NCBI GenBank assembly: GCA_003220315.1
Contig: QHSA01000091.1
Span: 1-37,150, forward strand
From: Candidatus Rokuibacteriota bacterium
GTDB lineage: Bacteria > Methylomirabilota > Methylomirabilia > Rokubacteriales > CSP1-6
DNA: 37,150 bases
Direction: 5' to 3'
The number at the start of each line of letters is the position of its first letter. The stretch's first letter is position 1. The position numbers were made by a program, and so were the translations under genes. The notes under the pieces were generated by a model. It was not told where the DNA came from. It did not search any database and was given only the letters and a program-made list of their open reading frames with translations. Positions 1-6,610 of the stretch are shown here, one piece after another.

Positions 1-549
1 CGCGACGAGGTCGGGGACGCCCTTGAAGTACTGGATCTCCTTCGTGACGTCGAAGCCGTCGAAGAAGACGAGGGCCGGCGACCGCCGCGCGCCACCCTCG
101 GCGTGAACGAAGAGCGCCGGCAGGCTCGTGCCCTCGTAGGGCACCTCGACGGGCTCGATGCGCGGCCGGCACGCGCGGCGCGCTCCATCGCGGAAGCAGT
201 CGACGCCGCGCTTGTAGGCGGCGAGCCCGTCGGCCGTCTTCGGCACGAGGAAGCGCTCGCCGACGTGATAGTAGTGGGCGGCGCGGAAGAGGTACGCCGC
301 GGCACTCGCCGCCTTGCCGCTCGCGGCGCGCTCCCGACCGACCGTCTCCACCTTCTCCGCCATGCGCGCCCATTCCTCGAACCACGCGCGGTCGTCGCTG
401 CTCCGCGTCGCCGCCAGCCGCAGGCCGACGCGGTTGATCTCGCCGATCTCGCCGCCGCCCCACGGCGCGGCGCCCAGCGCCAGCAGGAACCCGTGCGACC
501 ATCGGTAGTTGTCTGGGAAGTAGGTGAACGCCAGCTCGTCCCTGTCCAT
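1..549 (-). CDS. alpha/beta hydrolase, C-terminus beyond window (partial)
   Basis: An open frame of 183 codons starts with ATG at 549 and runs off the window edge without a stop, so only the N-terminal half is visible. It begins MDRDELAFTYFPDNYRW and reaches a strand and turn reading FFDGFDVTKEIQYFKGVPDL, which resembles the oxyanion-side segment (GxDxTKE) of the FrsA/2,6-dihydroxypseudooxynicotine-hydrolase-like branch of the alpha/beta hydrolases. In that branch a helical N-terminal domain precedes the catalytic fold, and the helical part here (AAAYLFRAAHYYHVGERF) fits. The catalytic Ser, Asp and His would lie outside the window, so the substrate cannot be judged. The gene is divergent from the peroxiredoxin-like gene, 53 bp away. 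Confidence 0.75.
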   Translation of the reverse strand, partial: MDRDELAFTYFPDNYRWSHGFLLALGAAPWGGGEIGEINRVGLRLAATRSSDDRAWFEEWARMAEKVETVGRERAASGKAASAAAYLFRAAHYYHVGERFLVPKTADGLAAYKRGVDCFRDGARRACRPRIEPVEVPYEGTSLPALFVHAEGGARRSPALVFFDGFDVTKEIQYFKGVPDLVA

Positions 550-602
550 GGCCCCTCACGCGGTCCCGCCCGGCGTCGCGTGTCATGCTATATGAAGGCG
601 TG

Positions 603-1070
603 ATGCTCCGCTACGGGCACCCGGCGCCGACCTTCGCCCTGCCGGCGACGAGCGGCCGCACCGTCTCACTCGCGGACTTCAAGGGCACGGCCGACGTCGT
701 GCTGCTCTTCTACTGCTACGACTGGGGCGGGATCTGAACGCCGGAGCTGCGCGATCTCGGCGGGGTCGCCGCAGACGTGGAGCGCCGCGGGGCCGTCATG
801 CTCGCAATCAGCGGCGACAGCCCCTTCTCCCAGGCGGAGTTCCATCGGCGGCACGCGCTCCCGTTCACGCTCTTGAGCGACGTGCATCGAACCGCGATGC
901 GCGCGTACGGCGTGTGGGACGAGGAACGGAACGTGGCCTACCGCTCGACCTTCGTCGTCGACCGCGACGGGCTCCTGCGGTGGGGGCAGGCGGGCGATCG
1001 TCACATGGTCCGGAGCGGCGGCGAGATCCTCCGCGTCCTCGACCTGATCCGAGCCCTCAAGGGAGCCTGA
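603..1070 (+). CDS. peroxiredoxin-like selenoprotein (AhpC/TSA-Redoxin fold), Sec45 encoded by in-frame UGA
   Basis: Reading through the TGA at 735-737 gives one continuous 155-residue AhpC/TSA-Redoxin domain. It starts with ATG at 603 (GAAGG at 594-598). N-terminal residues include the usual PAPTFALPATSGRTVSLADF, then beta strand VVLLFYCYDWGGI, UGA, TPELRDL, and finally the strands around AISGD and STFVVDRDG. The UGA falls exactly where the peroxidatic Cys sits in this family (xCTPELRDL). A hairpin at 747-774 has the position and GG loop of a bacterial SECIS element. There is no resolving Cys downstream; the only Cys is Cys38. The family Pro and Thr of PxxxTxxC are replaced by Cys38 and Gly42. 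Peroxiredoxins reduce peroxides with thiol or selenol chemistry; the substrate here is unknown. Automatic callers would start at the internal GTG 777 and lose the active site. The alternative is a nonsense mutation. The 3' end overlaps the convergent binding-protein gene by 14 bp. Confidence 0.8.
747..774 (+). promoter_or_regulatory. candidate bacterial SECIS hairpin
   Basis: CTGC (747-750) pairs with GCAG (771-774), GCGA (751-754) with TCGC (766-769), leaving a bulged C at 770. TCTC (755-758) can pair with GGGG (762-765) using two G-U pairs, leaving an apical GGC. The apical GG is nucleotides 25-26 counted from the U of the UGA. In E. coli fdhF the critical apical G and U are nucleotides 23-24, so position and loop sequence fit SelB recognition. 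Pairing was done by eye; no folding energy was computed. Confidence 0.6.
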
Positions 1071-2004
1071 TCGAGCCGGTCGACCCGGCGATCGTGCCGA
1101 CGACGTGCGCAGCCAGCTCCGTGTCGACGAGGTGCTCGAAGCGATGGCGCCGCCTGATGAACCCACCGCCGAGGAGGATCTCCTGGAGCGTCTCGAATCC
1201 CCCCCGTGTCAGCACCGGGTCGCCGACCCAGGTGGCCTGCCGGAGGTAACGCTCGACGGCTCGCGCGCGGACCCCGGCGTCGATGTCGGCGAATGCCGGC
1301 GCGACGACCGCGGCGATCTCGGTCGCCGTGGCGGCCGCCATCCAGCGCTGCGCCCGGTAGAGCCCACCCACGAAGCGGCCGACGACGTCCCGCTCCCGCC
1401 CGAGCGTCTCCGGCGTCGCCATGTAGGAGCTGAACGGCACCGGCCCGGTGGCCTCCCCCATCGACGCGACGAGATGCCCGGCGCCGCCGGCGATGAGCTC
1501 GTCCACCACGGGAGGCCCGTGTTCCAGGAAGTCCGCTTTGCCGGCACAGAAGGCGGCGACGGCGTCCGGCGTCGAGAGATCGCGGACGAAGGTCACCCGC
1601 GCCGGGTCGAGGCCGTGGCGGCGCAGGACCGCCTGCATGCAGAGCCACGGCGTGGGTGCACCGCCGAACGAGATCACCGTCCGGCCGACGAGATCGGCCC
1701 ACGCGAAGCGGCGGCGCGGCTCGCGGCTCAGGAGGAAGAACCCGTTGCGGTCGTTGACCGCGGCGAAGTGGACGAGGCGCGGGCCTCCGCGATCGACGAG
1801 CTCGAAGCTCCGCATGAGGCCCCCAAGGGCGAGGTCCGCGCTGCCGCTCCGGAGCGCGTCCACCGTGCCGCCTCCCTGCGTCGCCGTCGTGAGCGCGATC
1901 TCAAGGCCTTCCGCCGCCAGGTGGCCGCCGTGAATCGCCACGAACTGGGGCGTGTAGAAGAGCGAGCGGAACGGCTCGATGACCCGGAGGCGCACGGGCG
2001 TCAC
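1057..2004 (-). CDS. NMT1/THI5-like substrate-binding protein, no signal peptide
   Basis: This 315-residue protein has the layout of the SsuA/THI5/NMT1 type II periplasmic-binding fold. It starts with a first strand and helix (RVIEPFRSLFYTPQFVAIHGGHLAAEGLEI), followed by a ligand-loop-like GGGTVDALRSGSADLALGG and a domain crossover near LVGRTVISFGGAPTPWLCMQ. Family members bind small organic ligands for ABC uptake or make the thiamine pyrimidine precursor. No signal peptide or lipobox is visible from the GTG at 2004, and no ABC permease or ATPase is adjacent, so it may act in the cytoplasm or its true start may be missed. No Shine-Dalgarno precedes the GTG. A TATACT box at 2013-2018 lies only 8 bp upstream, which would suit a leaderless transcript. 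The ligand is unknown. Confidence 0.75.
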   Translation of the reverse strand: MTPVRLRVIEPFRSLFYTPQFVAIHGGHLAAEGLEIALTTATQGGGTVDALRSGSADLALGGLMRSFELVDRGGPRLVHFAAVNDRNGFFLLSREPRRRFAWADLVGRTVISFGGAPTPWLCMQAVLRRHGLDPARVTFVRDLSTPDAVAAFCAGKADFLEHGPPVVDELIAGGAGHLVASMGEATGPVPFSSYMATPETLGRERDVVGRFVGGLYRAQRWMAAATATEIAAVVAPAFADIDAGVRARAVERYLRQATWVGDPVLTRGGFETLQEILLGGGFIRRRHRFEHLVDTELAAHVVGTIAGSTGSIRLP

Positions 2005-2028
2005 GGTGGCGCAGTATACGCCGCCGTG

Positions 2029-3600
2029 CTACTGAGCCAGGAGGGCTCGTCGAACCACGCGCTTGACGTTCTCGAGCGTGAAGGGCTTCTCGAGCCGCGG
2101 CGCTCCGATCCGCTCGAGGAACTCCCGGGTCCTCGGGTTGAGGATGTCGCCGGTCACGAAGACGAAGCGCCGGGCCAAGCGCGGCTCGCGCCGTTCCACC
2201 TCCCGGTAGAGCTCCGGGCCACTCACCACGGGCATGCCGCTGTCGCTGATGATCAGGTCATAGGTCTGCGCCCCGAGCTTCTCGAGCGCAACGGCGCCGT
2301 TCGGGGCGGTGTCGACCATGTAGCCGTCCCGCGTCAACGCCTCGGCCAGGATCGAGGCGACGCCCGGCTCGTCGTCGACCACCAGGATGGTCTTGCCCGG
2401 CACCGGCGGCGCCTCATCGAGCGGTCCGGGGGCTTCGCCGATGAGCGGCGCAGTGCCGACAGGCAATTCGATGTGAAAGCGGGCCCCGTCTCCGGGGCGG
2501 CTCTCGACGCGGATCGCGCCTCCGTGCCCCTCGATGATGCCGCGTGTCAGCGCGAGCCCCAGCCCCGTCCCCTCGCCATCGGACTTGGTGGTGAAGAACG
2601 GTTCGAAGATCCGCGCCTGAATCTCCGGCGGGATCCCCCGGCCGGTGTCGGCGATCTCGACGTGCACGCTCCGATTCGGGTCGTCGTATCGCGCCACGAG
2701 GTCCAGTCGGCGAGGCGTGGGGACCTCCAGCATCGCCTGCTTTGCGTTGGCGATGAGATTCACGGCGACCTGCTGCAGCTGGTGCCCATCGGCCCAGACG
2801 CGCGGCAGGTCGTCAGGCAGGTCGAAGTGGACCTCGATGTTGGCGACACGCAATTCGTACGCGAGCAGCTCCACGGCGTCCTTGAGGATCTGATTCACGG
2901 ACACGTGCCCGCGCTCGGGGGGATGGCGCCGGGCCATGGTCAGAAAGCTCCGCACGATGCGCACGCACCGCTCCGCGGCCCGGCCGATGTCCTGCGCGCG
3001 CGCCCGGGTACCGTCGTCGGAAGCCGAGGCCGCAAACAGGGCGACGTGCCCCAGGATCACGGACAGAGGGCTGTTGAGCTCGTGCGCGACGCCCGCCAGG
3101 AGGTTGCCCATCGTCGCGAGCTTCTCCGTCTCGAGGAGCTGATGCGTGCGTTCTCGAACCTGCGCCTCGAGGTCCTCGTTCTGGCGCCGGAGCTCCCGGT
3201 GGAGGAAGCGCATCGCGAGCAAGTTGTCGACGCGGAGGAGCAACTCGATCCGGTCGAAGGGCTTCGTCACGAAATCGCTCGCGCCGGCCGCGAGCGCGCG
3301 ACGCTTGGCCTCGGGTGCGGCGTCGGCGGTGAGGACGAGGACCGGCAAATAGATCTCCCCCGAGGTCTCCCGCTTGAGCCGCTCGAGGACCTGCACGCCG
3401 TCGAGATGCGGCATCCGGAGGTCCAGCATGATCAGATCGGGCCGGAACTCTCGGTAGTGCGTCGGCACCTCGCGCGGGTCTGTCGTACTGCGCAGGTGGG
3501 TATAGCCGGCACGCTCGAGCAGCTGTTCCAGCAGGCGCACCATCGCCGGCTCGTCGTCCACGATCATGATCCTAGAGCGGCGGAATGTCTGCGCGATCAT
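2029..3600 (-). CDS. hybrid sensor kinase, REC-HisKA-HATPase-REC, soluble
   Basis: This 523-residue protein is a two-component phosphorelay kinase. The N-terminal receiver domain (about residues 10-125) has the acidic pair D15-D16, phospho-acceptor D60 (MLDLRMP) and K113. A short coiled linker leads to a HisKA domain with H173 in the motif GVAHELNSPLSVILGH. The ATPase domain has N box NLIANAKQAM, G1 box DTGRGIP, F box FEPFFTTK and G2 box GTGLGLAL. A second receiver (about 405-520) carries VVDDEP and IISDSGMP. No transmembrane segment or PAS domain is present, so the input probably arrives as phosphoryl groups on the N-terminal receiver. No DNA-binding output domain is present. Its ATG overlaps by one base (TAATG) the stop of a 22-codon membrane-peptide gene, which implies translational coupling. 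Confidence 0.92.
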   Translation of the reverse strand: MIAQTFRRSRIMIVDDEPAMVRLLEQLLERAGYTHLRSTTDPREVPTHYREFRPDLIMLDLRMPHLDGVQVLERLKRETSGEIYLPVLVLTADAAPEAKRRALAAGASDFVTKPFDRIELLLRVDNLLAMRFLHRELRRQNEDLEAQVRERTHQLLETEKLATMGNLLAGVAHELNSPLSVILGHVALFAASASDDGTRARAQDIGRAAERCVRIVRSFLTMARRHPPERGHVSVNQILKDAVELLAYELRVANIEVHFDLPDDLPRVWADGHQLQQVAVNLIANAKQAMLEVPTPRRLDLVARYDDPNRSVHVEIADTGRGIPPEIQARIFEPFFTTKSDGEGTGLGLALTRGIIEGHGGAIRVESRPGDGARFHIELPVGTAPLIGEAPGPLDEAPPVPGKTILVVDDEPGVASILAEALTRDGYMVDTAPNGAVALEKLGAQTYDLIISDSGMPVVSGPELYREVERREPRLARRFVFVTGDILNPRTREFLERIGAPRLEKPFTLENVKRVVRRALLAQ

Positions 3601-3668
3601 TACTCGAGCGCGATCAGGACCACGAAGAGGAGAAGGGCCACGGGAGAGCTTCTGCCGAAGCCGATCAT
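3600..3668 (-). CDS. 22-residue single-span membrane peptide coupled to the hybrid kinase
   Basis: This short frame reads MIGFGRSSPVALLLFVVL followed by IALE and a stop. It has a perfect AGGAGG (3677-3682) eight bases upstream of its ATG. Its TAA stop overlaps the kinase ATG by one base. Residues 9-21 are almost entirely hydrophobic, so one membrane span is likely. The strong ribosome binding site and the stop/start coupling argue for real translation; the kinase itself has no good site of its own. It could be a coupling leader that sets kinase translation, or a small membrane partner that tethers or senses for the soluble kinase. I do not recognise a family. An in-frame ATG at 3686 lies upstream of the AGGAGG and is less likely. 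Confidence 0.6.
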   Translation of the reverse strand: MIGFGRSSPVALLLFVVLIALE

Positions 3669-3884
3669 CGAGCCAACCTCCTGCATGGGGTGGCGTCTGG
3701 CACCGGGTGAGCGGGCGACGGCGAGGACGCGATCGGTAGTTGCGCGGAGGTCCTCGGCGAATCCCGCGCGTGCCGGGGCTGTGACTGGAGTGGACTACGA
3801 CACTGGGTCGGCGGTCAGAAGACGCCGCGACCGGGCAGCCGAAACACCGGACGATTGTCCGAACGCGTTTTCACTCGGAAAAGT

Positions 3885-4409
3885 CTAGCGTGCTGCCGCG
3901 CGCGTGTCAACGGTCCAAGAATTGTCGCGTTCCTCGAGGCCACGGCGGATCTCGACCAGGAGGCCGAGCAGTTCCCGGCCCGTGCCAACCCACTGGCACA
4001 GCCGCCGGCAGAGTTGGTCGATGTCCTCGTGCGCCCGTGTGACGCCGTCGGTCGTGTCCATAGGGCCTCCTGCGGTCGCCGAGGCGGGCGAGGAGTGGAC
4101 GGCGGCGCCGACCGGGACCCCGCGGGCAGCGGGAATCAAGACCACGGGGTGGTGGCGGAGGTCTTCCCAGTAATCGGGCGCACGCCGCCGATCAGGCAGC
4201 CGCCGATCCGGCGCTTGAGTTGGCGCTTTGTGGCGTCCCTCCAACCGCCGTCGGTCGAGGATCACCTGGACGCGCGCGTCCTCCAGGAACTGACGGCGAA
4301 TCCGAGGAAAGAGCTCCGCGTGATCCCGAGCCACGATCACGAGGAACCCCGGAGCCACACGAAGGACGGGACTTCGGGGAGAAGCCGCGTGCCCTGTGCC
4401 TGCCGTCAT
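3885..4409 (-). CDS. unknown protein with DRR-x12-PDRRxxDRRR signature (paralogue A)
   Basis: This frame of 174 residues starts at ATG 4409 (MTAGTGHAASPRSPVL). It holds a domain of about 75 residues beginning LVIVARDHAELFPRIRRQF, then VQVILDRR, 12 residues, PDRRLPDRRR and VVLIPA. The same arrangement with identical spacing occurs in the divergent neighbour at 4574-5134, so the two are paralogues. The C-terminal third is different: acidic, predicted helical (EDIDQLCRRLCQW then ELLGLLVEIRRGLEERD). I know no named family. The first strand and helix look vaguely like the start of a receiver or Rossmann fold, and the Arg-rich core suggests binding to a polyanion or an acidic partner. It lies upstream of the 22-residue peptide and hybrid kinase on the same strand (216 bp gap), so a signalling role is possible. 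Function is not assigned. Confidence 0.65.
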   Translation of the reverse strand: MTAGTGHAASPRSPVLRVAPGFLVIVARDHAELFPRIRRQFLEDARVQVILDRRRLEGRHKAPTQAPDRRLPDRRRAPDYWEDLRHHPVVLIPAARGVPVGAAVHSSPASATAGGPMDTTDGVTRAHEDIDQLCRRLCQWVGTGRELLGLLVEIRRGLEERDNSWTVDTRAAAR

Positions 4410-4573
4410 GCGTAGATTACTTAGCACGGTGGCGGTGAAGGAGAATCCCCATCCGAGTGCGATGTCTTCACCAGGCTTTTCAATCGGTTCCACGCTGGTT
4501 GGGGCGCGCACGAAAAAGTTTGTTCTAAGGGGCCGCGCGGGTAAGCTTGAGGTCTCCAACAGGGAGGCCGTGT

Positions 4574-5134
4574 ATGCAGGGTGACGCGAATTCGGAAACC
4601 GCCAGAGGGCGCGCCAAGCAGTCCCTCGTCATTATCGTACCGCGAGCGAAGCTGGACCTGTGCCGGTCGCTCAGCCATGCGTTCGGCGATGAGGCGCACG
4701 TGCGTGTGATCCCGGATCGCCGATTCAAGGACCGACGAGCCCGAGGCGACGTCAACGGACCCGAGCGACGCCGCGGGGATCGTCGACGCCGGGCCGACAT
4801 GGACGGGGAGCTCCAGGCCGGGCGATGGATCGTCGTTCCCTGCGGCTCGGGGCACATCGACCTTCTCAACGCGACGAACCAGGCGATCCTGTTTCTCTGC
4901 TGTAGCCATCACGTCGTCCCCTGCCAGAAGTGTCAGAACACCTACCAGTTTCGCTGGATTCCGCGCGCGGGCCCCGACGTGTTCCCCTGCCCACTCTGCG
5001 GCAACGATTTGACACCGACGGTCGTCGCCCACGCTCAGGTGTGCCGGTACTGGGCTCCCCCCGGAACCGAAACGACGGAGTCGCCGATCACGGTCGGCGC
5101 TCACGATACGTCGATCCGGGCGGCGACCGCGTAG
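4574..5134 (+). CDS. unknown protein with DRR-x12-PERRxxDRRR signature plus zinc ribbon (paralogue B)
   Basis: The protein has 186 residues, starting at ATG 4574 behind AGGGAGG (4561-4567). The N-terminal domain (LVIIVPRAKLDLCRSLSHAF, VRVIPDRR, 12 residues, PERRRGDRRRR, then IVVPC) matches paralogue A domain for domain. The C-terminal half differs: CCSHHVVPCQKCQNTYQFRW followed by FPCPLCGND gives two CxxC knuckles about 20 residues apart, a typical zinc-ribbon spacing. The zinc ribbon suggests a protein- or nucleic-acid-binding adaptor. It is transcribed head-to-head with paralogue A across 164 bp, so the two probably share a control region. No known family is recognised, and no catalytic motif is visible. 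Confidence 0.7.
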   Translation: MQGDANSETARGRAKQSLVIIVPRAKLDLCRSLSHAFGDEAHVRVIPDRRFKDRRARGDVNGPERRRGDRRRRADMDGELQAGRWIVVPCGSGHIDLLNATNQAILFLCCSHHVVPCQKCQNTYQFRWIPRAGPDVFPCPLCGNDLTPTVVAHAQVCRYWAPPGTETTESPITVGAHDTSIRAATA

Positions 5135-5147
5135 AGGCGAGGTCGCG

Positions 5148-6170
5148 TCACCCCTCGGTCGTTTTCGACCGGCGTCCGGATTGCGCCCACAAGACAGACA
5201 GCCGGTCGAGTGTCGCCGTGGGCAGCGGGCCCTTGGCCACGGCGGCGGCGGCGTCTTCGAGATGCTCGAGGCTCGAGTAGCCGAGGAGCACGCTGGAGGC
5301 GGCCGGGCTGCTCAGGGCGAACCTGAGCGACGCCTCGACGAGGCTCCCGACATGGCCCTCCGTGACGAGCGCCCGCAGCGCCTGGGCCCGCCGCACATCG
5401 CTTGCGTAGTCCGGCCCCGTAGCGATCGGCTCCACGGTCGGCACCGCGACGGGATGACGCGTCGTCACACCGCTCAGCGCGCCAGCGGCGAGCACGCGGA
5501 TGACGATGACGCCCACGCGCCGCTCCTGCGCCCGAAGGAGTAGGCGCTGGAAGTCCTGAGCGGGGAAGCCCGGCGGCAGCTCCACGCCCGCGCTGGGGTT
5601 GAGCAGGTTATAGCAGACCTGCGCGGTGTCGAGCGGCGCCGAGCCCACGAGTCGGTGCAGCGCGGCCGTGTCCCCGAGCGCGGTGACGCCCCAGAAGAGC
5701 GTCTTGCCCTGCGCCTGGAGAGCCAGGAGCGCCGGGATGACCTCGTCGATGACCTCCCCCACGTCGAGCGCACCCTTGTCGCGCCGTCCAGCCAACGGGT
5801 TGTGTAGCTGAAGGAGATCGACACGCTCCCTCCCGAGGCGCCGGAGGCTGTCGTCGAGCGAGCGGCCGATCGCGCGACGCGCGTCACGCAGGTCCGCGGC
5901 GCCCAGACGGAACTTCGTGCCGACGTAGACGGGCGCCCGAACCGCCTTCAGCGCGGCGCCGAGATTCCGCTCCGACTGGCCGTCGCCGTACGCGGGCGCG
6001 GTGTCGAAGTAGTTGATCCCCAGCTCGACCGCACGCGCGACGGCGCGCTCGCGCTCGGCGACACTGCCGCGGATCATGAGCCCGCCGACGTTTCCGCAGC
6101 CGAACCCGAGGGCCGAGACGCGCAGCCCCGTCTTGCCCAGCTCACGGTCCTCGATGCGTACCTGTCCCAT
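5148..6170 (-). CDS. aldo/keto reductase
   Basis: The protein has 340 residues from ATG 6170, which follows GGAGGGATGG; a frame-extending ATG at 6206 has no such site. The AKR tetrad is visible: D56 and Y61 (FDTAPAYGDGQSERNLG), K86 (VGTKF) and H123 (LLQLHNP). The N-terminal ELGKTGLRVSALGFGCGNVGG is the standard first strand of the (beta/alpha)8 barrel. The C-terminal SSVLLGYSSLEHLEDA corresponds to the cofactor-binding region. AKRs of this branch reduce aldehydes or ketones with NADPH, or act as galactose/fucose dehydrogenase-like enzymes; the sequence does not fix the substrate. It lies convergent to the zinc-ribbon paralogue (13 bp apart) and upstream sits a possible operator for the small DNA-binding protein. 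Confidence 0.9.
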   Translation of the reverse strand: MGQVRIEDRELGKTGLRVSALGFGCGNVGGLMIRGSVAERERAVARAVELGINYFDTAPAYGDGQSERNLGAALKAVRAPVYVGTKFRLGAADLRDARRAIGRSLDDSLRRLGRERVDLLQLHNPLAGRRDKGALDVGEVIDEVIPALLALQAQGKTLFWGVTALGDTAALHRLVGSAPLDTAQVCYNLLNPSAGVELPPGFPAQDFQRLLLRAQERRVGVIVIRVLAAGALSGVTTRHPVAVPTVEPIATGPDYASDVRRAQALRALVTEGHVGSLVEASLRFALSSPAASSVLLGYSSLEHLEDAAAAVAKGPLPTATLDRLSVLWAQSGRRSKTTEG

Positions 6171-6260
6171 CCATCCCTCCCGGGCGGGCGACCGCGACAA
6201 TAGCACAAACCAGCGCCGCCACCGAGCGACGCCCGCCCCGCGGGCGCTCCGACGTGGGAA

Positions 6261-6305
6261 CGCTCGAGCGCTCGACCCCTCGAGCGAGGTATTTCCGGTA
6301 TTTCC
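6261..6305. promoter_or_regulatory. palindrome plus tandem 9-mer in divergent control region
   Basis: A perfect 10-bp palindrome CGCTCGAGCG occupies 6261-6270, with a related CTCGAGCGAG at 6280-6289. Directly after it the 9-mer GGTATTTCC occurs twice in tandem (6288-6305). This AT-richer patch stands out against its surroundings. It lies between the divergent aldo/keto reductase and the ribbon-helix-helix gene, where such a protein could bind. The operator role is inferred from position only. Confidence 0.35.
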
Positions 6306-6394
6306 CCGCCGTCATTTTGCGGTTTTTACCCGATTGCCGATGCCACGGCGGGGGCCCACGATGCGCAGAAACCTTCTTCGGGTGGAGGCCCTCG

Positions 6395-6589
6395 ATGAGA
6401 ATCCTGGCCATGGACGAGAAGCGGCGAGTCGGCAGACCGGCGAATCCGGAGAGTCGGCGGATGCACGTGTGGATCAACTCGACGGTCAAGCGCCGCATCG
6501 TCCGCTGCGCGGTGCAGAACGGCCTGCCACTGCACGAGCTCGTGGACACGGCGCTCCGGCAGTACCTCACGCGGCGGCGGATGATGTAG
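6395..6589 (+). CDS. small ribbon-helix-helix-like DNA-binding protein
   Basis: This 64-residue basic protein starts at ATG 6395, preceded by GGAGG (6384-6388). The basic N-terminus contains a GRPA (AT-hook-like) element, KRRVGRPANPESRR. A single strand MHVWINSTV leads to helix KRRIVRCAVQNG and helix PLHELVDTALRQYLT, the strand-helix-helix order of CopG/Arc/MetJ-type repressors, which dimerise through the strand and insert it in the major groove. No toxin gene adjoins it; the next gene is convergent. It may control itself or the divergent aldo/keto reductase through the palindromes just upstream. The fold is a reading of the pattern, not a database match. The 47 codons open upstream of this ATG have low-complexity, unlikely content. 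Confidence 0.7.
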   Translation: MRILAMDEKRRVGRPANPESRRMHVWINSTVKRRIVRCAVQNGLPLHELVDTALRQYLTRRRMM

Positions 6590-6610
6590 CGCGCACGCCG
6601 CAGGCGCACA

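Noticed and set aside
3848-3861. Inverted repeat CGGAC-GATT-GTCCG after paralogue A
   Set aside because: A 5-bp stem with no U-tract is too weak to call a terminator or operator; kept only as a note.
1105-3888. Very long plus-strand open frame (927 codons)
   Set aside because: It is the antisense shadow of the binding protein and the hybrid kinase; its product is Arg/Glu-rich without any domain.
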